This document shows positions 1 through 6,268 of a stretch of 6,268 nt of DNA, piece by piece. Below the pieces are notes generated by a model. That model worked only from the letters and a program-made list of their open reading frames with translations, was not told the DNA's origin and did no database searches. The translations under genes and the position numbers were made by a program. Position 1 is the stretch's first letter, and each line of letters starts with the position of its first letter. This DNA is from Pseudomonadota bacterium (GTDB lineage: Bacteria > Pseudomonadota > Gammaproteobacteria > Acidiferrobacterales > Acidiferrobacteraceae): the NCBI GenBank assembly GCA_021795255.1, contig JAJYPQ010000255.1, positions 1 through 6,268 on the forward strand, given 5' to 3'.

Positions 1-3000
1 CGGCGTAGAGGTCTCCGAGGTGCCGCTGTCCGAACAGGATAGGCGCCAGCTGATCGGCGCTGTGGGCGGCGAGATAGGCGCGAACCTAAAGCAGATCGAG
101 GAACGGTTCCTGGCGTTTGTAGCCGCCGCCGGCGATCGCGAATTGCTCGCCGGTTTGCCGGCTTTGGCCGCCCAAGTGGAGGCCGCCTTTCAGGTTGTGG
201 AGGAGAGTGCGGCTGCCGAGCTGGCCCGCGGTCTGCATGCCCTCTTGTTACGCTTTTCATCCGGACAGCTTGTTCCCCAGGCGGCCTCCCTCGAGGCCCT
301 AGCCGCGGCCGTCGCCGGGCTTGAGGCCCAGGTCACGGGCCTGGAGCGAGGCCGTGCCTTACCAAAGGCCCAACTCGCGGCTCTCACGGCGGACTTGTAT
401 GCCGTCGTTGGCGAGAGCGGCTCGAATATGACCGCGGGATCCGCGTTGGCCGGGACTCGCGCCTCGATCCCTATGGGGACCGCGGACCATCCTGCCATCG
501 ATCCTGAAATTCTCCCGGTCTTCCTCGAGGATGCGCACCAAGCGCTCCTGCAATTGGAGGAGGCCTTGCCGGCCTGGGATGCCGACATGGGAGACGAGCA
601 AGCGATAGGATTGGCGCGCCGTGCCTTCCATACCTTGAAGGGTAGTGGCCGCATGGTCGAGGCCGGGGAAATCGCCGAGCTCGCCTATGACGCCGAGACA
701 CTTTTCAATAGGATCCGTGGCCGCCAGCGGGAGGCGAGCGCGGGTTGTCGCCATTGGATTCGCGCCGCCTATGAGGCTGTGCGCGACTGGGTGGTGGCGC
801 TTGAGCGGGGCGGATCTTTGCCTTATATGGCCGCCACCCGCGCAGCCCTTCAGGCCTTGGCCGAGGGTTGTGAGGACGCGGTGGCTGAGACGCGAGCCAC
901 AGCCGTCGTTCCCCCCCAGGTCGCGCCACCTGTCCCTGATCTCGCGGTCGCACCAGGGGATTTCATCAGGTCGGGCGAACAGGACCCGGGACCGGCCGCG
1001 TCGGGGTCGGCGGATGTTTCGCCCCTAGCGGGCGACGCCGTGCTCTACGACATCTTTGTGGCGGAGACCCGGGATCATCTCGACGTACTGCGCCAAGCCG
1101 CCGCGAGCGGCCCCGGGGCGCTGGTGTCAGCGGTCTTATTGCGCGTCGTCCATACTATGCAAGGGAGCGCGCGCTCAGTGGCGCTCGCTTCCATGGCCGA
1201 GGCCTGCGCAGGGCTTGAGCGTTACCTCCAGGCCTTGGAGCTCCGACAAGAGCCTCTCGGCACCGAAGGCGCCGAATTGCTGGCTGGTCTTGTGGAGGCG
1301 ACCGAGCGGTTTTTGGTCTCCCTTGCAGCGAACCGCGAGGCGCGCCCGGACTTTGCCGCCGTCACGGCGCGCCTGACGAGTCTTTTCGAGAGCGCCCAAC
1401 CGACATCCGGACCGACTTGGTGGCAGAAGAATCTCGAGCTCCAGGAGGCCAAGGAGGAGGCGCATCTTGCCGCGGGTCTTCCGGAGATCCCCGCGTCCCC
1501 GCAGCCGGCCCTCGTCGAGGCGCCCGCGGCGCGTCGCGAGGGGGCGCTTACGGCTTCCACCCATGCTGCCGCCACGAGGTATACCGGTCTTGCGGAGGGA
1601 CCGACCGAGGCCATTGATCCCGAGCTGCGCGAGATTTTCCGTGACGAAGCTCACGATCTCCTGTCCACTTTCGAGGCAACCCTCGCGGATTGGCGCGCCC
1701 AACGCCAAAACGAGGATCTGCTCCAGTCCCTGAAACGCGTCCTACACACCTTGAAGGGGGGCGCACGCATGTGCGGTGTGTTTCGGATGGGGGATTTTGC
1801 CCACGCCACCGAAGAGCTCTTGCGCCGCGTCGAAGACGGAAGCTGCGCCCGCGACGATCATCTTTTTGCGCTTTTGGATACGGCGGCCGAGCGTCTTGGC
1901 AGCCTTTATGACGATTTCCTCTCGGGGCGTTCGTCAGTGCTCGCCCCAGCCGATCGGGACTTACTCGTCCGCTTAAGCGGCGAGCCCCAGCGGGCGCCGA
2001 ATGGCGCGGGGACCACGGCACCGGAATCGGTCGCGGTCCAAGAACAAGAGGCGGCCGAGGAGCGCGAGGCTCCCGCGCTTCGCTCTACCGCCGTCCCCGA
2101 GCCGGCGGCCTTGGAAGACGAGGCCTTCAAGCCCGATGTCGCGACTCAGGTACGTGTCCGCACGGCGCTCCTGGATCGGCTGGTGAATTACGCGGGCGAG
2201 GTCAGTATCGCACGCTCGCGCATGGAGCAGCAGGTCTTTAGTTTGAGGGAGCATCTGGCCGAGTTAAACGGCAACGTAAAGCGCTTTCGTGACCAGGTGC
2301 GCGAGCTCGAGATCCAGGCGGAATCGCAGATCGTCTTTCGTACCCAGGTCGGGGAAGGCAATGCCGCGCAAGATTTCGATCCTCTGGAATTCGATCGGTT
2401 TTCCCGACTTCAGCAACTCTCGCGCGGCCTTACCGAAAATCTCCACGATTTGATCACCCTGCATGGGACGCTCGATAGCGTGGTAAGCCAGGCCGAGGCC
2501 GTGCTGCAGCAACAGGCGCGGGTGAATACCGAACTGCAGGAAGGTCTGATGCGTACCCGGATGGTGGGGTTCGCGACTCAAGGCCATCGTCTGCGGCAAA
2601 TCGTTCGCCAGACCTCGCGAGAGGTCAATAAGCGCGCCGAACTGGTGTTGTCGGGTGCCGACGTGGAGTTGGATAGGCATCTCCTCGAGCGCATGATCGC
2701 GCCCTTTGAGCACATGATTCGTAACGCCTTGGATCACGGGCTTGAGCCTGCGGCCGAGCGTCAACGTTTAGGAAAGCCCCCGGTAGGGACCATCACCATC
2801 CACGCCATGCAAGAGAGCGGGGAAATCGTGATTCGATTCTCGGACGATGGTGCCGGGCTCAATATCGAGCGCATCCGCAGCAAGGCTATAGAGCGCAAAC
2901 TCGTGCCTCCCGACGTCGTCGTCAGCGACGAACAGGTCATGCAGTTCATCCTATTGCCAGGGTTCTCAACGGCCTCGCAGATTACCCACCTTTCCGGGCG

Positions 3001-3943
3001 CGGGGTCGGCATGGACGTCGTGCATAGCGAGGTCAAGAAGCTCGGCGGGGCGATAACGGTCGATACCAAGGCCGGCCGCGGGACAAGCTTCATCATCCGT
3101 CTCCCGCTTACCCTGTCGATCACGCAGGCGCTCGTGATCAGTTGTGCCGATCAGCTGTTTGCCATCCCGCTCGCCGCCATCATCAATATCGTCGAGGCCC
3201 CCGGCGGGGCTATTCGAGACGCCCTGCTGCAGGCGCGTCCGACCTTGCGGTACGGGGGTCGCGATTACCCGTTCATGGATCTCACCTCCCGCCTCGGCCT
3301 CATGCGCGGGCCTGATCTTCCGCGTAAGCTGCCGGTGTTACTGTTGCGCCTCGATGCCCGCGAGGTCGCAGTCGCGGTCGACGGCCTCTCGGGGACGCGC
3401 GAGATCGTGGTAAAGCCCTTAGGCCCACAGTTGGGCGAGATTCGCGGGCTTTTCGGCGCCACGATTCTCGGTGACGGCCGGGTCCTGTTGATTCTCGATA
3501 TCCCCGCCCTTTGGACCGAAGGCGATGGTCTGCGCGTCGCCGCGCCAGTCGAGGTCCCGGTGGCCGCGCGCCCCTACGTGCTGGTCGTCGACGACTCGCT
3601 GACCGTGCGTAAGGTCACGAGCCGCTTCCTCGAAAAGCAAGGCTATGACGTGGAGACCGCCAAGGATGGCATCGAGGCGCTAGAGCAGCTGCGGGACCGG
3701 ATCCCGGACGTCATGCTAGTCGACATCGAAATGCCACGCATGGACGGTTACGAGCTCACGTCGCGCATTCGCGATGAGCCCAGGCTGAATCGGATACCTA
3801 TCATCATGATCACATCGCGCTCCGGGATGAAGCATCGCGAACGGGCCATGAGTCTCGGGGTAGACGTCTATCTTGGGAAACCCTATCAAGAGGACGATTT
3901 GCGCAGGGAGATTGAAACCCTGTTGCGTCGAGGGCGCCCATGA
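1..3943 (+). CDS. chpA: ChpA/PilL-type hybrid chemosensory histidine kinase, 5'-truncated by window edge
   Basis: Large CheA-like hybrid kinase of the type IV pilus Chp system, expected to work in the cytoplasm at polar receptor arrays. Residues are numbered from the GTG at 20. Residues 1-130 form a helical, His-less Hpt-like region. Hpt1 spans ~160-260 (HTLKGSGRM, H204), a degenerate Hpt2 ~340-435 (HTMQGSARS, H378) and Hpt3 ~532-640 (HTLKGGARM, H576), separated by Ala/Pro-rich linkers. The P3 dimerisation helices, partly coiled coil, lie at ~703-870 and include GLMRTRMVGF. The ATPase follows at ~885-1030: N-box HMIRNALDHG (N902), DDGAGL (942-947), PGFSTA (980-985), SGRGVGMDVV (992-1001). A CheW domain occupies ~1033-1170. 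The C-terminal receiver (~1185-1305) has D1191/D1192, phosphoacceptor D1235, T1265 and K1287. All kinase and receiver residues look intact. No in-frame stop lies between position 2 and the GTG, and ChpA proteins are usually much longer (about 2,000 residues or more). The gene therefore probably begins outside the window. A GTG start at 20, with AGAGG at 7-11, is possible but less likely. The stop at 3941-3943 overlaps the next ATG. Confidence 0.93.
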   Translation, partial: GVEVSEVPLSEQDRRQLIGAVGGEIGANLKQIEERFLAFVAAAGDRELLAGLPALAAQVEAAFQVVEESAAAELARGLHALLLRFSSGQLVPQAASLEALAAAVAGLEAQVTGLERGRALPKAQLAALTADLYAVVGESGSNMTAGSALAGTRASIPMGTADHPAIDPEILPVFLEDAHQALLQLEEALPAWDADMGDEQAIGLARRAFHTLKGSGRMVEAGEIAELAYDAETLFNRIRGRQREASAGCRHWIRAAYEAVRDWVVALERGGSLPYMAATRAALQALAEGCEDAVAETRATAVVPPQVAPPVPDLAVAPGDFIRSGEQDPGPAASGSADVSPLAGDAVLYDIFVAETRDHLDVLRQAAASGPGALVSAVLLRVVHTMQGSARSVALASMAEACAGLERYLQALELRQEPLGTEGAELLAGLVEATERFLVSLAANREARPDFAAVTARLTSLFESAQPTSGPTWWQKNLELQEAKEEAHLAAGLPEIPASPQPALVEAPAARREGALTASTHAAATRYTGLAEGPTEAIDPELREIFRDEAHDLLSTFEATLADWRAQRQNEDLLQSLKRVLHTLKGGARMCGVFRMGDFAHATEELLRRVEDGSCARDDHLFALLDTAAERLGSLYDDFLSGRSSVLAPADRDLLVRLSGEPQRAPNGAGTTAPESVAVQEQEAAEEREAPALRSTAVPEPAALEDEAFKPDVATQVRVRTALLDRLVNYAGEVSIARSRMEQQVFSLREHLAELNGNVKRFRDQVRELEIQAESQIVFRTQVGEGNAAQDFDPLEFDRFSRLQQLSRGLTENLHDLITLHGTLDSVVSQAEAVLQQQARVNTELQEGLMRTRMVGFATQGHRLRQIVRQTSREVNKRAELVLSGADVELDRHLLERMIAPFEHMIRNALDHGLEPAAERQRLGKPPVGTITIHAMQESGEIVIRFSDDGAGLNIERIRSKAIERKLVPPDVVVSDEQVMQFILLPGFSTASQITHLSGRGVGMDVVHSEVKKLGGAITVDTKAGRGTSFIIRLPLTLSITQALVISCADQLFAIPLAAIINIVEAPGGAIRDALLQARPTLRYGGRDYPFMDLTSRLGLMRGPDLPRKLPVLLLRLDAREVAVAVDGLSGTREIVVKPLGPQLGEIRGLFGATILGDGRVLLILDIPALWTEGDGLRVAAPVEVPVAARPYVLVVDDSLTVRKVTSRFLEKQGYDVETAKDGIEALEQLRDRIPDVMLVDIEMPRMDGYELTSRIRDEPRLNRIPIIMITSRSGMKHRERAMSLGVDVYLGKPYQEDDLRREIETLLRRGRP

Positions 3944-4398
3944 GTGCTGATGCCCGTCACTATCTCGAACTCAAGTTTGCAGGCCATACCTTTCTCGTGC
4001 CCAATACGCCGGACGTCTCGATCGAGCCGCGCGAGAATATGCAGTCCGAGCGAAAGGGGCGCGCGGCCGCCAGTCGAAGTTTGCAGGGCGTGCTCTGGCT
4101 TGGCTATCTTCTTGATGCGGATCTTAGGCCCACGGCCGACGGGGCCTGGACCCGTGCCGTGTTCCTGAACGCGCGCGGGACGCGGCCGGTCGGTCTGCTC
4201 GTCAATGATTTGAGGGTGCTGCCGGCCGATGCCTTGCGGATTGAGCCCTTCACGCCGCTTGGGCCCGCGCCCGTGCAGGGGCAGCACCTTTTTCACGCGG
4301 CGGCGATGCAGGCGTCAACCCTCACGTTGGTGTTCTCGCCAACGGCACTCGCCGCCTATTTGCAAGCTCAGGAGGGCGGCGATGGCTTTGGCGAATGA
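3940..4398 (+). CDS. Divergent CheW-like protein between chpA and chpC
   Basis: A 152-residue protein with no signal peptide or membrane segment, presumably cytosolic. Its layout resembles a CheW adaptor. An opening strand pair (YLELKFAGHTFLVP, 8-21) corresponds to the CheW entry strands. SLQGVLWLGYLLDADLR (47-63) sits where CheW proteins have the 'GvinlRG..iPvidLr' segment, and TRPVGLLVNDLRVLP (81-95) resembles the 'GLlVDeV' strand. The last ~30 residues give a strand and a helix. A short Arg/Lys-rich stretch (31-46) replaces the usual proline-containing loop, and the RG signature is missing. The assignment rests on pattern and context, not close similarity. The ATG overlaps the chpA stop as ATGA, with a weak GAGGG at 3930-3934, so translational coupling is likely. 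The 3' end overlaps the next gene by 17 nt. It may be an adaptor linking ChpA to a receptor or to another pilus regulator; it could also be a lineage-specific hypothetical protein. It is not a ChpB-type methylesterase. Confidence 0.72.
   Translation: MSADARHYLELKFAGHTFLVPNTPDVSIEPRENMQSERKGRAAASRSLQGVLWLGYLLDADLRPTADGAWTRAVFLNARGTRPVGLLVNDLRVLPADALRIEPFTPLGPAPVQGQHLFHAAAMQASTLTLVFSPTALAAYLQAQEGGDGFGE
4370..4375 (+). promoter_or_regulatory. Strong Shine-Dalgarno for the ChpC-type gene
   Basis: AGGAGG lies six bases before the ATG at 4382, inside the last codons of the upstream gene. It decides the start: the same frame is open back to an ATG at 4229, but that start would overlap the upstream gene by 170 nt and would add residues unlike a CheW N-terminus. 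Confidence 0.8.
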
Positions 4399-4852
4399 CC
4401 GGATTCATGGGCTGCTCCTGCCGGTCGGAGACCGTTTTTTGCTCGTACCGAGCGCGTTGGTTGCGGAGATCGGTGTTCTTACGACACTGACTCGCCTTCC
4501 GCTTGCTCCGAGCTGGGTGTTGGGCGTGATGAGTTGGCGTTTGCGACCGGTTCCGGTGTGTGATTTGGCGCGGTTTTGGGGGGCGCCCGTGACGCCTGGG
4601 GAAAAATCCCGCGTGGTCGTGTTCTACCCCTTGCCCGGGCGTAAGCCAACCGAATTTTTTGCGCTCATCACAAGCGCCGAGCCGCAACCGCGGACCGTCG
4701 ATACGCCGGCCGTCTTGCTGACGGACGAAGATGCGGTCCACCCCTACCTCGCGGTGTCTCTTGATCTCGATTCAAAACGGGTAGGGATTCCGGACCTCGA
4801 GGCCATAAAAAACCTCTTTTATGACGACTCGGTGGCCCCGGCGCGCCCATAG
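4382..4852 (+). CDS. chpC: ChpC-type CheW chemotaxis coupling protein
   Basis: A 156-residue CheW-domain adaptor, close to the usual ChpC length. It is expected to couple a chemoreceptor to the ChpA kinase in the cytosol. The N-terminal half follows the ChpC pattern well: IHGLLLPVGDRFLLVPS (8-24), VAEI (27-30), APSWVLGVMSWR (42-53), then VPVCDL (57-62). A strand follows (VVVFYPLPG, 78-86), and the C-terminal half holds FALITSAEPQ (93-102) and a helix ending in LEAIKNLFYDD. The canonical WRG is WRL here (52-54), so one conserved glycine is lost. The start at 4382 is chosen from the AGGAGG at 4370-4375 and from the fit of the CheW domain; it overlaps the preceding gene by 17 nt in another frame. 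As the last gene of the run, it is probably co-transcribed with chpA. PilI-type CheW is an alternative, but the sequence pattern and position after chpA favour ChpC. Confidence 0.85.
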   Translation: MALANDRIHGLLLPVGDRFLLVPSALVAEIGVLTTLTRLPLAPSWVLGVMSWRLRPVPVCDLARFWGAPVTPGEKSRVVVFYPLPGRKPTEFFALITSAEPQPRTVDTPAVLLTDEDAVHPYLAVSLDLDSKRVGIPDLEAIKNLFYDDSVAPARP

Positions 4853-4920
4853 GGCCTTCGTTCCCGACCCACCCCTCCTTGAACTCCTGTCGACATCGTA
4901 GCGCTTGCTTCCTGTGGCCA
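4853..4920. other. Convergent intergenic gap, no clear terminator
   Basis: This 68-base gap separates the stop codons of two convergent genes. I see no stable hairpin followed by a T-run in either direction. An imperfect inverted repeat spans 4911-4930 (CCT-GGCC paired with GGCC-AGG, a two-base bulge and loop ATCA that includes the first base of the bioA stop codon). It lacks a T-tract on both strands, so termination may be Rho-dependent or lie elsewhere. Confidence 0.5.
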
Positions 4921-6268
4921 TCAGGCCAGGGTGGCGACGTCGATGCCGGCGGCGAGCGTCCGCGCCAATTGCCTGATCTCGTCGGCTTCTATCACATAGG
5001 GCGGCATCACATAGAGGACATCCCCGAGGGGCCGCAGGAGCGCTTCGTGGTCGAGCCCATACTGGTAGACCCTCAGGCCGCGCCGCTCTACGGCCGGGTA
5101 CGCTTGCAAGCGCCCCTTGTCGGCCATAAGGTTTAGGGCCGCTATCATGCCGGTTTGGCGGACGGATGCCACATGTGGGTGCTCACGAAGCGGGGCCAAG
5201 GCCTCGGCGATCACGGCACTCAAGAGTCGATTCCTCGCGATAACGTCGGTTTTTGCGAAGATATCGAGGGTCGCGAGTGCCGCAGCACACGCCAGCGGGT
5301 TGCCGGTGTAGCTATGGGAATGAAGAAAGGCCTTGCCGGACTCATATTCGGCAAAAAACGCCTGGTAAATATTTTCCGGGACAAGGCAGGCGGATAGCGG
5401 GAGGTAGCCGCCGGTCAGACCCTTGCCTACGAGCAGGAAATCCGGTCGAATCGGCCCTTGTTCGCAGGCGAAAAGCGTTCCCGTGCGCCCGAAACCGACT
5501 GCGATTTCGTCGGCAATGAGGTGGATGTCGTATCGGTCGCACAGCTCCCGTAGGCCTTTAAGGTAACTTGGATCATACATACGCATGCCGCCTGCGCACT
5601 GGACCAGCGGCTCGATGATGACGCCGCAAATCGTGTCGGCGTGTCGTTCCAGGATCTCCTTCATGCCGCTCAAGGCCCGGCGGGCTTGATCTTCGCAGTT
5701 GGCGCCCGCTTCACGCAGGGAACAATCGGGAGACGGCGCGATGTGGGCAGAAAAGAGGAGCGGCGCGTAGGTCTCTTTGTAGAGGGCGACGTCGCTTACC
5801 GCGAGCGCGCCCATCGTCTCGCCATGATAGGAATGGGCCAGGGTCACAAACGAGGTCTTACGGGGGCAACCCACGTTGCGCCAGTAATGGAGGCTCATTT
5901 TCAGCGCGATTTCGACGGCCGATGAACCGTTGTCGCCAAAAAAACAGCGGGTGAGGCCTGATGGGGCAAGCGCCACCAGGGATTCGGCTAGTCGAATCGC
6001 GGGCTCGTGGGTAAAGCCTGCCAGCAACACATGTTCAAGGCTCCCCAGTTGTTGTCTTAAGGCCTCGTTAATGGCGGGGTGGCCGTGGCCGAATATATTG
6101 ACCCACCAGGAGCTGATGGCATCCAGGTAGCGCCGCCCCTCGAAATCCTCCAACCATACCCCGTGCGCGCGGCGAATCGGGACCAGTGGGATCGTCTCGT
6201 GGTCATGCATTTGCGTGCAAGGATGCCAAAGAACCTTGAGGTCGCGTTCGACGAGCGAAGCATTACGC
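4921..6268 (-). CDS. bioA: Adenosylmethionine-8-amino-7-oxononanoate aminotransferase, 5' end cut by window edge
   Basis: PLP-dependent class III aminotransferase. It converts 8-amino-7-oxononanoate (KAPA) to 7,8-diaminononanoate (DAPA) in biotin synthesis, classically with S-adenosylmethionine as amino donor, in the cytosol. Numbered from the ATG at 6210, visible family motifs are SSWW (33-36), GFTHEPA (65-71), DNGSSAVE (93-100, phosphate binding), SYHGET (127-132), IIEPLVQCAGGMRMY (198-212), IADEIAVGFGRTG (232-244; D234 contacts the cofactor ring), VGKGLTGG with catalytic K263 (codon 5422-5424), HSYTGNPLACAA (299-310), RPLG (R393) and MPPYVIE. The frame stays open upstream of 6210 and encodes NASLVERDLKVLWHPCTQ, the conserved BioA N-terminus. 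The ATG at 6210 is therefore internal, and the true start lies just past the right edge. Total length should be about 450 residues, normal for the family. The BioA position usually occupied by Tyr (WHPYT) is Cys here. No other bio gene is visible, and the promoter is outside the window. Confidence 0.95.
   Translation of the reverse strand, partial: RNASLVERDLKVLWHPCTQMHDHETIPLVPIRRAHGVWLEDFEGRRYLDAISSWWVNIFGHGHPAINEALRQQLGSLEHVLLAGFTHEPAIRLAESLVALAPSGLTRCFFGDNGSSAVEIALKMSLHYWRNVGCPRKTSFVTLAHSYHGETMGALAVSDVALYKETYAPLLFSAHIAPSPDCSLREAGANCEDQARRALSGMKEILERHADTICGVIIEPLVQCAGGMRMYDPSYLKGLRELCDRYDIHLIADEIAVGFGRTGTLFACEQGPIRPDFLLVGKGLTGGYLPLSACLVPENIYQAFFAEYESGKAFLHSHSYTGNPLACAAALATLDIFAKTDVIARNRLLSAVIAEALAPLREHPHVASVRQTGMIAALNLMADKGRLQAYPAVERRGLRVYQYGLDHEALLRPLGDVLYVMPPYVIEADEIRQLARTLAAGIDVATLA

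Noticed and set aside
911..917. Run of seven C in the chpA linker, considered as a phase-variation tract
   Set aside because: It is short, encodes prolines within a Pro-rich linker, and the frame is intact; such runs occur by chance in GC-rich DNA.
1175..1708. 177-codon open frame on the minus strand inside chpA
   Set aside because: It lies antisense to well-supported Hpt and linker coding sequence, and its translation is Arg/Gly/Ser-rich with no recognisable domain. This is typical of shadow frames in GC-rich genes.
2264..2764. 166-codon open frame on the minus strand opposite the kinase core
   Set aside because: It lies opposite the conserved P3 and N-box sequence, has no family resemblance, and is best explained by codon bias of the true gene.
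4229..4381. N-terminal extension of the ChpC-type gene to the ATG at 4229
   Set aside because: It would overlap the upstream gene by 170 bases and its residues are Arg/Cys/Pro-rich. The strong AGGAGG site fits the ATG at 4382.
4911..4930. Inverted repeat considered as a bidirectional terminator
   Set aside because: The stem is short and bulged, and neither strand has a following T-tract.
5641..5925. 94-codon plus-strand open frame opposite bioA
   Set aside because: It is antisense to highly conserved BioA sequence and matches no known family.
1..6268. Search for tRNA, rRNA, CRISPR arrays, insertion sequences and attachment sites
   Set aside because: Nothing found by eye: the window is almost wholly coding, with one 68-base gap and no direct-repeat arrays or transposase motifs.

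Overview
The window comes from a GC-rich proteobacterial chromosome, most likely a gammaproteobacterium or a relative such as Acidithiobacillia. The evidence is the pairing of a large PilL/ChpA-type hybrid kinase with a ChpC-type coupling protein, the signature of the Chp chemosensory system that controls type IV pili. A species cannot be named from the sequence alone.

Positions 1-4852 (+ strand) hold the distal end of a Chp operon as three tightly overlapping genes. (1) The C-terminal ~1,300 residues of ChpA/PilL. It carries at least three histidine phosphotransfer (Hpt) modules, one with a degenerate motif, then a CheA-type dimerisation and ATPase core, a CheW domain and a C-terminal receiver. 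(2) A 152-residue, very divergent CheW-like protein, joined to chpA by an ATGA overlap. (3) A ChpC-type CheW protein, with its own strong Shine-Dalgarno site inside the end of gene 2. The reading frame of chpA is open to the left edge, so upstream partners (pilG/H/I/J and more of ChpA) are expected outside the window. No chpB-type methylesterase lies between chpA and chpC.

Positions 4853-4920 are a short convergent gap with no convincing intrinsic terminator. Positions 4921-6268 (- strand) hold nearly all of bioA, the PLP-dependent DAPA aminotransferase of biotin synthesis. Its conserved N-terminal WHPCTQM motif runs upstream of the first available ATG at 6210, so the gene continues past the right edge.

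In the model from known Chp systems, a pilus-associated receptor (PilJ, outside the window) signals through CheW-type adaptors to the ChpA ATPase core. Phosphate then moves among the kinase's Hpt sites and receiver and out to separate CheY-like proteins that steer pilus motors. The two CheW-like genes here could be alternative adaptors. bioA appears functionally unrelated. Most of the window is recognisable biology; the least explained piece is the divergent CheW-like gene at 3940-4398.
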